Source: Phytohabitans flavus
Lineage (GTDB): Bacteria > Actinomycetota > Actinomycetes > Mycobacteriales > Micromonosporaceae
DNA length: 64,000 nt
Reading direction: 5' to 3'
NCBI RefSeq assembly: GCF_011764545.1
Contig: NZ_AP022870.1
Span: 6,246,001-6,310,000 of the forward strand
The notes below the pieces were generated by a model that was not told where the DNA came from, did not search any database, and saw only the letters and a list, made by a program, of their open reading frames with translations. A program made the position numbers and the translations under genes. This document shows, one piece after another, positions 8,859-18,272 of this stretch (its first letter is position 1; the number at the start of each line of letters is the position of its first letter).

Positions 8859-9388
8859 ATGCCCAACCCCGACCGCCCTGAGCAGCCGGCTCGTCGTCGT
8901 GGGGCACGCGACCGGTGGGTGCCGGTGGCGGAGCTCTCCCCGATGGCGCGCGCATTGCTCAGCGACGATCTCGGTGGCCGAGACGTCGTGCCCGGGCACG
9001 TAGCGGACCGGGTCGCCGAGCGGGCGGAGGAGTGGCTCGCGCACGGCTTCACCGCCGAGACCGCAAAGGCCTGGCAGGACCTGCCGCCTTCGGCCGCCGC
9101 GTACCTGGCCGAGCGCGGGGTCGAGCCGCGCGTGCTGGACCTGCCCGTCGACGCATTTCCCGGGCGGCGCCCGTGCCGCTGCGGATCGCGATCAGCACCG
9201 AGCGGATTCCGGTCGACCGGGCGTACCAACTGCTGGTTTTGACCGGCGAGCACCAGCCGGCCGCGCCACCGCCGGCGCCGCCACCGCCGCTGCCGGAGAA
9301 GCCGCCGTCCGGGAAACCACCGGCCAGGCCGGTCACTCCCGTTCTCTTCTCGCACGCCCGCCCCGAGGAGCACGATAGAAGGTCGTGA
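8859..9388 (+). CDS. uncharacterised protein, frame broken near 9157
   Basis: From ATG 8859 the frame encodes a charged helical region (VPVAELSPMARALL..., then AERAEEWLAHGF and WQDLPPSAAAYLAERG) but runs out at 9242. The coding signal moves to the next frame at the sequence GCATTTCCCGGG and continues (PLRIAISTERIPVDRAYQLL, then a Pro-rich tail) to a TGA at 9388 that shares GTGA with the next gene. One added base near 9155-9160 gives a single 176-residue protein. The alternative is a second small gene from a GTG near 9172. No family recognised; no signal peptide. The 4-nt overlap suggests coupling with the following cyclase-like gene. Confidence 0.55.
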
Positions 9389-10302
9389 GCATCGTCGACG
9401 CCCTGCTGCGTTCCGAGGAGCCCTCCATCAGGTGGAGGGTCCGCACGCGGGTGCTCGGCGAGCCCACGGACGGCAAGGCCGTACGCCGGCTGCGAGAGGA
9501 GATCCGCAAGTCGCCCCGGGTGCACCAGCTGCTCTCGGCCCGCGACGCGGACGGGCGGATCACCAACCCCAAGCAGGTGTACGCCAAGTGGCGCGGTGCC
9601 CACTGGGTGCTCGCCGCCCTCGCCGACCTCGGGTACCCGCCCGGCGACGAGTCGCTGCACCCGCTGCGTGACCAGGTGCTCCGTCGCTGGCTGCGGGACG
9701 TGGAGGTGCCCCTGGTGCAGGGGCGGTACCGACGCTGCGCCTCCCAGCAGGGCAACGCCCTCCGCTACCTGACCACGCTCGGCCTCCTCGACGACGCCGA
9801 CGCGGGCACGCTCGCCGAGCGCCTGGTGAAGTGGCAGTGGCCGGACGGCGGGTGGAACTGCGACCGCAACCCCACCGCGCAGAGCTCGTCGTTCATGGAG
9901 ACGCTGCTGCCGATGCGCGGGCTGGCCCGGCACGAGGCCAAAGCCGCCGAGCGGGCCGCCGAGGTCTTCCTCGCCCGCAGGCTGGCCTGGCGACGCTCGA
10001 CCGGCGCGCTGATCCACCCCGACTTCACCCGGCTGCACCACCCGCTGTACTGGCACTACGACGTGCTCGGCGGGCTGGTCGGCATGGTCGAGGTGGGTAC
10101 GATCGGCGACCCCCGGTGCGCGGACGCGCTCGACCTGCTGGCTGCCAAGCGGCTCCCGGACGGCGGCTGGCCGGCCGAAAAGGTGTACGCGACAAGGGCT
10201 GGCGACCCGCTCGACTGGGGTGCCAGCGGCTCCCAGCGCGCCAACGAGTGGGTGACCGCCGACGCCCTGGCGGTGCTGACCGCGGCGGGCCGGCTCAGCT
10301 AG
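9385..10302 (+). CDS. prenyltransferase/squalene-cyclase-like alpha-toroid protein
   Basis: 305 residues starting at GTG 9385 within the stop of the previous gene. It contains repeated helix-turn patterns ending in GGWNCDRN (about residue 155) and LPDGGWP (about 256), similar to the QW-type repeats of terpene cyclase/prenyltransferase toroids. The DxDD catalytic motif of squalene-hopene cyclases is not seen, so it may be a non-cyclising relative. It is soluble, with no signal. Its 3' end overlaps the convergent uppS gene by 8 bp. Whether it works on isoprenoids like its neighbour UppS is unknown. Confidence 0.65.
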   Translation: MSIVDALLRSEEPSIRWRVRTRVLGEPTDGKAVRRLREEIRKSPRVHQLLSARDADGRITNPKQVYAKWRGAHWVLAALADLGYPPGDESLHPLRDQVLRRWLRDVEVPLVQGRYRRCASQQGNALRYLTTLGLLDDADAGTLAERLVKWQWPDGGWNCDRNPTAQSSSFMETLLPMRGLARHEAKAAERAAEVFLARRLAWRRSTGALIHPDFTRLHHPLYWHYDVLGGLVGMVEVGTIGDPRCADALDLLAAKRLPDGGWPAEKVYATRAGDPLDWGASGSQRANEWVTADALAVLTAAGRLS

Positions 10303-11098
10303 GCGCCACCGGGTTGGGCAGCGCGCCGCCGAAGCGGCGGTCACGCTGGGCGTAGAGCTCGCAGGCATACCAGAGGTGGCGCCGGTCGAAGTCGGGCCAG
10401 AGCGTGTCCAGGAAGACCATCTCCGCGTACGCCGACTGCCACAGCAGGAAGTTGGACGTGCGCTGCTCACCGGAGGGGCGCAGGAAGAGGTCGACCTCCG
10501 GCACCTCGGGGTGGTAGAGGTACCGCGCGATCATCTTCTCGTTCACCTTGTCGGGTGAGACCTTGCCCGCGGCGACGTCGCGGGCGATCGCGGCGGCCGC
10601 GTCGGCGATCTCCGCCTGGCCCCCGTAGTTGACACAGAACTGGAGCGTCAGCGTCGAGTTGCCGCGCGACATCTCCTCGGCGGTCGCCAGCTCGGAGATC
10701 ACGCTCTTCCACAGCCGGCCGGCCCGCCCGGACCACACCACCCGTACGCCCAGGTCGACGAGCTGGTCACGGCGGCGGCGGATCACCTCGCGGTTGAAGC
10801 CCATCAGGAACCGGATCTCCTCCGGCGAGCGCCGCCAGTTCTCGGTCGAGAACGCGTACGCCGACAGGTACGGGATCCCCAGCTCGATCGCGCCCTCGAT
10901 CGTGTCGAAGAGGGAGTGCTCGCCCTGCTCATGCCCCTTTGTCCGGGGCAGGCCGCGCTCCTTCGCCCAGCGCCCGTTGCCGTCCATCACGATCGCGACG
11001 TGTCGCGGCAGGCTCTCTCGGGGCAGCGCGGGCGGGCGCGCACCGGACGGATGCGGCGCCGGCGTGATCGGCTGCCGACGGCGAAGTGTTCGAACCAC
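10295..11098 (-). CDS. uppS: isoprenyl transferase (Z-prenyl diphosphate synthase)
   Basis: 267 residues from GTG 11098. It has the UppS signatures: VAIVMDGNGRWAKERG with the catalytic Asp, SxENWRRSPEEI, the substrate Arg region, and LFLRPSGEQRTSNFLLWQSAYAE near the C-terminus. It condenses isopentenyl diphosphate onto an allylic primer to make the polyprenyl carrier lipid for peptidoglycan and other wall polymers. It sits next to recO, as in M. tuberculosis (Rv2361c next to Rv2362c). An N-terminal extension of about 30 residues is Pro/Arg-rich and not part of the catalytic fold. Confidence 0.95.
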   Translation of the reverse strand: MVRTLRRRQPITPAPHPSGARPPALPRESLPRHVAIVMDGNGRWAKERGLPRTKGHEQGEHSLFDTIEGAIELGIPYLSAYAFSTENWRRSPEEIRFLMGFNREVIRRRRDQLVDLGVRVVWSGRAGRLWKSVISELATAEEMSRGNSTLTLQFCVNYGGQAEIADAAAAIARDVAAGKVSPDKVNEKMIARYLYHPEVPEVDLFLRPSGEQRTSNFLLWQSAYAEMVFLDTLWPDFDRRHLWYACELYAQRDRRFGGALPNPVAPS

Positions 11099-11168
11099 GT
11101 CCTGTGCCTCCTACGCTCGGCGCTCGTCGGCCGCCGTGCTTACGGCCCGTAGCCCTCGCGACTCCCGC

Positions 11169-11914
11169 TTATCCTCTTTCAACCAGCGGCAGCGAGCGTA
11201 ACGCGCGCTCAAGGTGCCACTGCAAATGCGCCGCCACGAGCCCGCTGCACTCGCGGCGGCAGGCCACCTCCGCGCTGTCCGCCACACGCCAGTCACCCGA
11301 TGTGAGGGCGGACATCAGGTCGATCGTGGCCGGCGCCGGATGCGCCGACCCGGGCGGCCGGCAGTCCGGGCACACACAACCCCCAGCGGGTACCGAGAAC
11401 GCGCCGTGCCGCCCCGGCGTGCCGCACACCGCACACTCGGCCAAGGCCGGCGCCCACCCGGCGACACTCATGCTCCGCAGCAGGTACGCGTCCAGGATCA
11501 GCGTGCTCGCGTGCGCCCCCTCGGCCAGCGCGCGCAGGGCGCCGAGCGTGAGCAGGAACAGCCGCAGCGAGGGCTCGAGCTCCACGGGGGTGAGCCGCTC
11601 GGCGGTCTCCGCGATCGCGCTCGCGGCCGTATACCGCGGGTAGTCGTCGAGGAACCGCTTGCCATACAGCTCGATGCCCTCGACCTGGCTCACCGTGTGC
11701 AGCGAAGGCCCTCGGCGAGCTGGAGATCGATGTGCCCGAACGGCTCCAGCCGCGCCCCGAAGCGGGACGTCGTGCGGCGTACCCCACGGGCCACCGCCCG
11801 AACCCGGCCGTGCCGGCGGGTCAGCAACGTGATGATCCGGTCTGACTCGCCCAGCTTCTGCACGCGCAGCACCACCGCGTCGTCGCGGTACAGCGGGCGG
11901 CGAAATCCGGGCAC
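11169..11914 (-). CDS. recO: DNA repair protein RecO, frame broken near 11705
   Basis: The N-terminal OB-fold part (MPGFRRPLYRDDAVVL..., HIDLQLAEG) reads from 11914 to a premature stop at 11690. The rest (SQVEGIELYGKRFLDDY..., with a CxxC...CPDC zinc site) reads in the next frame down to 11169. Adding one base around 11702-11708 restores LAEG-x-SLHTVSQVEG and a 248-residue RecO, the family's normal length. RecO loads RecA onto SSB-coated DNA in the RecFOR pathway. A real lesion would inactivate it, but the pattern across this window favours a sequence error. Confidence 0.85.
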
Positions 11915-12003
11915 CGGTCCATTCTCCCCTACCCCGTTCTCAGGGTCGTCTCGGTGACCGCTCCGGATGTGTCCCAGGGTTCCCCACCCGTAGCGTGAGC
12001 ATC

Positions 12004-12777
12004 ATGGATCCCCGAAAGCTGCTCGCGGCGGTCGGCGTGATCGCCGTCGCCGCCCTGGTCGGCTGCGACGACGTCGCCCGGACCCGCTTGGACTACAGCA
12101 ACACCGAGAAGGTGGCGGTCAAGGAGATCGTCATCGAGCCGGGTTCGGGCAACGTGACGATCAGCACGAGCGACACCCAGCAGGTCGACATCCGCCGCGT
12201 TGTGCACTACTCCCGCAACGAGCCGGACACGACGTACCACATCAATGGGACAGTGCTCCGGATCGACAGCGAGTGCGGAAACTTCTGCAGCGTCGACTAC
12301 GAGATCGTGGCCCCTACGGGCGTGGCGATCCGCGGCGAGCTCGGCTCCGGCGACCTCTCCTTGGCCGGTGTGTCCACGGTGGACTTGAAGACCGGCTCGG
12401 GCAACGTCGACATCACCGACACGTCCGGCTCGGTAAAGGTGCAGGCCGGTTCGGGCGACATGACAATCGCCGACATCGCCGGTGACCTGGACGCCCGCAC
12501 CGGCTCGGGCAACATCGAAGCGCACGGCCTGTCCGGCGCGATGAACACCGCCCGCGCCGGCTCCGGCAACGTCACGCTGTCGCTGGTCAAGAGCGGCGCG
12601 GTGCGTACGCACACGGGCAGCGGCAACGTCGACATCGCCGTGCCGGCGGGCTCCTACCGGATCGACGCGCGTACGGGGTCCGGCGAGAAGGTACTCGGCG
12701 TGCCCAGCTCGCCGACGGGGACGTACCTGCTCGACCTGGAAACCGGCAGCGGCAACATCACGCTGCGGTCGGTCTGA
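12004..12777 (+). CDS. DUF4097-like beta-repeat lipoprotein
   Basis: 257 residues from ATG 12004 (a GTG 9 nt earlier is possible). A lipoprotein signal with lipobox LVGC places it on the outer face of the membrane. The mature part is built of about ten short repeats centred on GSGN or GSGD (for example GSGNVTI, GSGDLSL, GSGNVDI), spaced 15-20 residues, typical of the right-handed beta-stack of DUF4097/DUF4098 adhesin-like proteins. Function unknown; such proteins often accompany envelope-stress regulators. Its 3' end overlaps the convergent acyltransferase by 124 nt. Confidence 0.8.
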   Translation: MDPRKLLAAVGVIAVAALVGCDDVARTRLDYSNTEKVAVKEIVIEPGSGNVTISTSDTQQVDIRRVVHYSRNEPDTTYHINGTVLRIDSECGNFCSVDYEIVAPTGVAIRGELGSGDLSLAGVSTVDLKTGSGNVDITDTSGSVKVQAGSGDMTIADIAGDLDARTGSGNIEAHGLSGAMNTARAGSGNVTLSLVKSGAVRTHTGSGNVDIAVPAGSYRIDARTGSGEKVLGVPSSPTGTYLLDLETGSGNITLRSV

Positions 12778-13766
12778 GGCACGGTTGCGCGGCGCCGCCC
12801 ACCGCCAGGGAGCAACACCGGGCGGCGCCGCGCGGAGACGTCCTCCACCCAGCCGAAGAGCGCAACCGCCACGGCCACCAGCAGGGTCACCACGGCCAGC
12901 CGCGCGCTCAGGCCGAGCGAGAGCACCGCGGCCACGCCGATGACGATGGGCATGTGCCACAGGTAGATGGTGAGCGCGCGGCTGTTGAGCACCGTGACGA
13001 GCCGCAGCAGCCCGGCCCGCCGTTCCAGCCACGCGGTGGTCGCCGGGGCGAAGCCGAGCAGCGCGACGATGAAGGCGGCGGACCAGAGCGCGTTGCCGAG
13101 CCGGATGTCGTTGAGGTCGTAGCCGCGCGGCCCCGGATGGGTGAGGAACCACGCCGCGCCGGCTGCCGCGAGCACCGCCACGCACGGCACGAGCAGCCGC
13201 CAGGACAAGCGGCGGAGCATCCCGTCGTGGTGCGCGAAGCCCAGCAGCCACGCGCCGAAGTACAGGCCCACGTCCTTGAGCACGGTGTGCGCCGGTACGA
13301 CGCCGAACTCGATGAGCACGAGCAGCACGTACGGCGCGGCGAGCGTCGGGATCGGGAAGCGCCGGAAGAGCGGCAGCGCCAGCGGTGAGAGCAGCACGAA
13401 CCACAGGTAGTCGCGCAGGTACCAGATCGCGCTGAGCGCCAGTGCACCCCACGCGTTGGCCGGTGGGTCGAAGAGCGGGAACCCCCAGTACAGCAGCCGC
13501 CAATCCACGGTGAGCCCGGTGAGCACCATGGCCGGTACGAAGAACGCGGCGAGCACCCACAGCGCGGGCAGCAGCCGGCGCAGCCGCCGCCCGACCGCGC
13601 GCACGCCCCGACTGTCCAAAGAGGCCGCCATGAGAGAACCGGCGAGCGCGAACATCACCGACATGGCCGGGAAGGCGATGGTGAGAAAAGCCCAGTGGGT
13701 GGTGTGGTACACGACGACTCGGACGATGGCCAGTGCGCGCAGCAGATCGACGTATCTGTTTCGCAT
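12654..13766 (-). CDS. acyltransferase 3 family membrane protein
   Basis: 370 residues with about ten hydrophobic segments; the N-terminus RNRYVDLLRALAIVRVVVYH with the conserved His is typical of AT3/OafA-NolL acyltransferases (PF01757), which O-acylate sugars of antibiotics, polysaccharides or wall polymers. The last 45 or so residues (after GWVEDVSARRR) are hydrophilic and antisense to the lipoprotein gene. This tail does not look like the family, so the true stop may lie near 12790 and be hidden by an indel. Separated from era by about 100 bp. Confidence 0.8.
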   Translation of the reverse strand: MRNRYVDLLRALAIVRVVVYHTTHWAFLTIAFPAMSVMFALAGSLMAASLDSRGVRAVGRRLRRLLPALWVLAAFFVPAMVLTGLTVDWRLLYWGFPLFDPPANAWGALALSAIWYLRDYLWFVLLSPLALPLFRRFPIPTLAAPYVLLVLIEFGVVPAHTVLKDVGLYFGAWLLGFAHHDGMLRRLSWRLLVPCVAVLAAAGAAWFLTHPGPRGYDLNDIRLGNALWSAAFIVALLGFAPATTAWLERRAGLLRLVTVLNSRALTIYLWHMPIVIGVAAVLSLGLSARLAVVTLLVAVAVALFGWVEDVSARRRPVLLPGGGRRRATVPQTDRSVMLPLPVSRSSRYVPVGELGTPSTFSPDPVRASIR

Positions 13767-13873
13767 GGGTCCAATCGGGGTGGCGGGACGGGGGTAGCTA
13801 CCGCCCTACCCCGCACACCAACCGATCAATCCGGCCAAACGGAAACGTCAGCGTGACGAACCACACAAAGCAG

Positions 13874-14745
13874 TCAGAAGCCCAGCTTGCGCAACTGTTT
13901 CGGGTCGCGCTGCCAGTCTTTCGCGACGCGAACGTGCAGGTCGAGGTAGACCTTCGTACCGAGCAGCGTCTCGATCTCGGCGCGGGCCCGGGTCCCCACG
14001 TCCTTCAGCCGGCTCCCCGGGCCCCGATCACGATGGCCTTCTGGCTGGTCCGCTCGATGTAGATGTCGGCGTAGATCTTCGTCAGCCCGCCCTCGCGGAT
14101 CATCTCCTCGACCACCACCGCGATCGAGTGCGGCAGCTCGTCGCGCACGCCCTCCAGCGCCGCCTCGCGGACCAGCTCGGCGACCATCACCTGCTCGGGC
14201 TCGTCGGTGAGCATGTCGTCCGGGTAGAGCTGGGGCGACTCGGGAAGGTACTTGGTCATCACGTCGACGAGCGTCTCCACCTGGTACCCGGAGACCGCGC
14301 TCACCGGTACCACCTCGGCGAAGTCGGCGAGCTCGCTGACCGCGAGCAGCTGCTCGGCCAGCCGCTTCTTGTCGACCAGGTCGGCCTTGGTGACCACCGC
14401 GAGCACCGTGCCCTTCAGCTCGGCCAGCTCGCCGGTGATGAACCTGTCACCCCGCCCGACCGGCTCGTCGGCCGGGATGCACAGGCCGATCACGTCGACC
14501 TCGCTCCAGGTCTGCCGGACCAGGTCGTTGAGGCGCTCGCCGAGCAGGGTACGGGGGCGGTGCAGCCCCGGCGTGTCCACGAGCACGAGCTGCGAGTCCT
14601 CGCGGTGCAGCACGCCCCGGATCACGTGCCGGGTGGTCTGCGGCTTGTTGGAGGTGATGGCGATCTTCTGCCCGACGATCGCGTTCATCAGGGTGGACTT
14701 GCCGGCGTTCGGCCGACCGACGAAACAGGCGAACCCAGCTCTCAC
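13874..14745 (-). CDS. era: GTPase Era, frame broken near 14015
   Basis: G1 GRPNAGKST, G3 DTPG and G4 TKAD motifs are seen, followed by most of the KH domain (IYIERTSQKAIVIGARG). The frame then hits TGA at 14005, while the next frame continues with SRLKDVGTRARAEIETLLG and KDWQRDPKQLRKLGF to a TGA at 13874. One base missing in the G-run at 14013-14017 explains this, and the repaired protein is 290 residues, normal for Era. Era binds the 3' end of 16S rRNA during 30S maturation. It overlaps the upstream cytidine-deaminase-like gene by 4 nt (operon with phoH and ybeY). Confidence 0.9.
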
Positions 14746-15137
14746 TCGACGACCGTACCGATGAGCTTGCCGTCCGGGCCGGCCACGTGCACCGGCGCGT
14801 CGGCGGACAGGTCACGGACCGCGGAGTAACCGGCACCGTCCAGGGTGGACGCCTCGGTCACCACCGCCGCGGCCTCCAGGCGGGTCGCGCCGGCCGCCGC
14901 CGCCGAGGCCACGGCCAGCTGGAGTGCGGTGACCGTGAGCGAGGGAAGCGAGACGCTCGCCGCCGCGTACGTACGGCCGTCCTGGTCGCGCACGGCCGCG
15001 CCCTCCACCGCGGTCACCCGGGCCCGCGCACCACGGGCGAGCAGTACAAGCTTGGCGTCTTCGGCGTCCAGGTCGGCGGGCGCGCCGACGGCCGCCGAGC
15101 TGCCCGCGGGCCCCGGGATGGTGGACGGCTCAGGCAT
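14742..15137 (-). CDS. cytidine-deaminase-like protein lacking zinc ligands
   Basis: 131 residues from ATG 15137. Position between the CNNM/CBS gene and era, and the weak similarity in the core (DAEDAKLVLLARGARARV, SLTVTALQLAVASAAAAGA), match the small cytidine-deaminase-fold protein found at this place in actinobacteria (for example Rv2365c). The catalytic (C/H)AE and PCxxC zinc motifs are not present, so it is unlikely to deaminate cytidine. The N-terminal 20 residues are low-complexity. It overlaps the upstream gene by 8 nt and era by 4 nt, so it is expressed with them. Confidence 0.7.
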   Translation of the reverse strand: MPEPSTIPGPAGSSAAVGAPADLDAEDAKLVLLARGARARVTAVEGAAVRDQDGRTYAAASVSLPSLTVTALQLAVASAAAAGATRLEAAAVVTEASTLDGAGYSAVRDLSADAPVHVAGPDGKLIGTVVE

Positions 15138-16491
15138 CGGCGGTCTGCCTCTCGTGCTCGGATGTATCGGCGGAAACGTCGCCGCCCTCGGTGTCGCGGC
15201 GAACCAGGACGGAGTCGATCCGGTTGCGGCGGCCCGTGGTGCCCTCGGCGACCATGTGCAGCCCGCCCACCGTAGCCCCCGCTCCCGGGATCGGTACCCG
15301 GCCCAGCGCCTGCGCGAGCAGGCCACCCACGGTCTCCACCTCGTCGTCGGGCAGCTCGACGCCGAACAGCTCGCCAAGGTCCTCGACCGGGAGGCGGGCG
15401 GTCACCCGGACCGCGCCGTCCTCGAGCCGCTCGACCGGCGGGCGCTCGACGTCATACTCGTCGGTGATCTCGCCGACGATCTCCTCGAGGATGTCCTCGA
15501 TCGTGACCAGGCCACCGGTACCGCCGTACTCGTCGACGACGATCACCAGGTGGCTGCGGGCCGCCTGCATCTCGGAGAGCAGGTCGTCGACCGGCTTGGA
15601 CTCCGGCACGAACCGCGCCTCGCGCATCAGCTCGGCCACTGGCGTGCCGTCGGCGCCCGGGTCGCCGCTCTGGGTGCGCCGCACGACGTCCTTGAGGTAG
15701 AGCACGCCGAGCACGTCGTCGACGCTCTCGCCGATGACCGGGATGCGGGAGAAGCCGGACCGCATGAAGAGCGCGAGCGCCTGCCGCAGCGACTTGACCG
15801 ACTCGATCCACACCATCTCGGTACGCGGCACCATCACCTCGCGGGCGATGGTGTCGCCGAGCGCGAAGACCGAGTGGATCATCTGCCGCTCGCCGTGCTC
15901 GACCACGCCACGCTGCTCGGCCAGGTCGACAAGCTCGCGCAGCTCGATCTGGCTCGCGAAGGGCCCCTCCCGGAACCCCTTGCCCGGCGTGACCGCGTTA
16001 CCGATCAGGATCAGCAGCGAGGCGAGCGGGCCGAGCGCCCGGCCCAGCCAGCGCACCAGCGGCGCGGCGGCGCGACCCACCTCGTACGCGTGCTGGCGGC
16101 CGATCGTGCGCGGGCCGACCCCCACCACGACAAAGCTGACCACCGTCATCGCGCCGGCGGTGACCAGCGCGGCTGTCCACCCGGCGCTGAACGTGTCGAC
16201 CGTGACCAGCGCGACAAGCGTCGTGGCGGTCAGCTCGCAGAGCAGCCGCAGCAGCAGGAGCAGGTTGAGGTGGCGGACGACGTCCGAGGCGACGATCTGG
16301 AGGGCGCGCGCACCGCGTACCCCCTCGCGGGCCAGCTCGGCGGCGCGTGCCGGCGAGACGGCGGCGAGCGCGGCGTCGGTCATCGCCACGATGCCGGCCA
16401 GGACGACAAGCCCGGCCGCGAAGAGCAGCAGTTGCAGGTCGGGTAACCCACCGCCCGCGGCGGCCCCCGTGGCCGCTAAGGAGGCGCTCAC
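15130..16491 (-). CDS. CNNM/CorC-type membrane protein with CBS pair
   Basis: 453 residues. Order: N-terminal CNNM-type membrane domain with about four hydrophobic segments (1-165), a linker with TPGKGFREG, two CBS domains (about 205-330; MVPRTEMVWIE, then DEYGGTGGLVTIEDILEEIVG), and a C-terminal CorC_HlyC domain. Relatives are called hemolysin or CorC-like; current evidence in the family points to magnesium efflux or regulation. The gene lies in the phoH-ybeY-corC-era operon. The small cytoplasmic CorC domain of enterobacteria may associate with YbeY-linked functions, but that link is only by neighbourhood here. Confidence 0.88.
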   Translation of the reverse strand: MSASLAATGAAAGGGLPDLQLLLFAAGLVVLAGIVAMTDAALAAVSPARAAELAREGVRGARALQIVASDVVRHLNLLLLLRLLCELTATTLVALVTVDTFSAGWTAALVTAGAMTVVSFVVVGVGPRTIGRQHAYEVGRAAAPLVRWLGRALGPLASLLILIGNAVTPGKGFREGPFASQIELRELVDLAEQRGVVEHGERQMIHSVFALGDTIAREVMVPRTEMVWIESVKSLRQALALFMRSGFSRIPVIGESVDDVLGVLYLKDVVRRTQSGDPGADGTPVAELMREARFVPESKPVDDLLSEMQAARSHLVIVVDEYGGTGGLVTIEDILEEIVGEITDEYDVERPPVERLEDGAVRVTARLPVEDLGELFGVELPDDEVETVGGLLAQALGRVPIPGAGATVGGLHMVAEGTTGRRNRIDSVLVRRDTEGGDVSADTSEHERQTADA

Positions 16492-16493
16492 GC

Positions 16494-16517
16494 CGTCTCC
16501 TCGCAGGCTCGGAGACG
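16494..16517. repeat. inverted repeat between ybeY and the CNNM gene
   Basis: CGTCTCC (16494-16500) pairs with GGAGACG (16511-16517) over a 10-nt loop, just upstream of the CNNM gene. It is followed at 16548-16569 by the low-complexity run of CGCTCG/GCTGCG units common in actinobacterial gene ends. Function unknown. Confidence 0.4.
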
Positions 16518-16564
16518 CCGCTCGCGCAAGCTGCTGAGCCTCATGGTTCGCTCGCTGCGCTCGC

Positions 16565-17032
16565 TCACGTGACTCGCGAGGCTCGCCAGCTGGAGAGCAG
16601 CCGGGCCTGGAGCGCGAACATCTCGCGCTCCTCCTCCGGCTCAGCGTGGTCGTAGCCGAGCAGGTGCAAGGCGCCGTGCACGGTCAGCAGGTGCAGCTCG
16701 TCGGCCGCGGAGTGGCCGGCGGTGGCCGCCTGCTTGGCCGCCACCTCCGGACACAGCACGATGTCGCCGAGCAGTGCTGGCTCACCAGCGCCGGCTTCGC
16801 CCGGGCCGTGGTCGACGCTCCCCTCGTCCATCGGGAACGCGAGCACGTCGGTCGGGCCGTCGCTGCCCATCCAACGGTGGTTGAGCTCGGTCATGTAGTC
16901 GACGTCGACGAGCAGGACCGAGAGCTCGGCGAGCGGGTTGACGCCCATCTCGTCGAGCGCGTGCCGGGCCACCGCCATCACGGCGTCTGTGTCGACGTCG
17001 ACGCCGGATTCGTTGGCGATCTCTATGGACAA
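16565..17032 (-). CDS. ybeY: endoribonuclease YbeY
   Basis: 155 residues with the zinc-binding motif HGALHLLGYDH at about residue 118-128 and the upstream core TDVLAFPMDEG. YbeY is a metalloprotein needed for 16S rRNA 3'-end maturation and 70S quality control. It starts 23 nt after the phoH stop and forms the phoH-ybeY pair seen in most bacteria. Length is normal for the family. Confidence 0.93.
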   Translation of the reverse strand: MSIEIANESGVDVDTDAVMAVARHALDEMGVNPLAELSVLLVDVDYMTELNHRWMGSDGPTDVLAFPMDEGSVDHGPGEAGAGEPALLGDIVLCPEVAAKQAATAGHSAADELHLLTVHGALHLLGYDHAEPEEEREMFALQARLLSSWRASRVT

Positions 17033-17055
17033 CGTGCATTTCCCCAGGTGACGGA

Positions 17056-18105
<1,050 letters not shown>

Positions 18106-18200
18106 AGATCGGCCCTTGGGCCAACGCCACCTGCTCTCGGTCTCAGTGCCGCGCCCCGTGACGCGACGTGCGTAACGACCTCCATCGTATCGGCTCAACG

Positions 18201-18247
18201 CCCTGACCACCGCGCCCATTTCCGGCCGATCGGCACGGTGGTCAGGG
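18201..18247 (-). terminator. long-stem hairpin between sigma gene and phoH
   Basis: Perfect 12-bp stem CCCTGACCACCG (18201-18212) / CGGTGGTCAGGG (18236-18247) with a 23-nt loop that itself contains GCCGATCGGC. It lies 25 nt past the sigma factor stop and 95 nt ahead of phoH. The T-rich side is on the plus strand, so efficiency on the minus strand is uncertain. Confidence 0.6.
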
Positions 18248-18272
18248 ATTTTCAAACCGGACAAACGTACCG

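Noticed and set aside
9150..9165. Programmed -1 frameshift at GCATTTCCC
   Set aside because: The bases are not in the X XXY YYZ register needed for tandem slippage, no downstream stem was evident, and many other genes show similar indels.
16545..16570. CRISPR-like or REP repeat of GCTCGCTGCGCTCGCTC
   Set aside because: Single short low-complexity run with no spacer structure; common in actinobacterial genomes.
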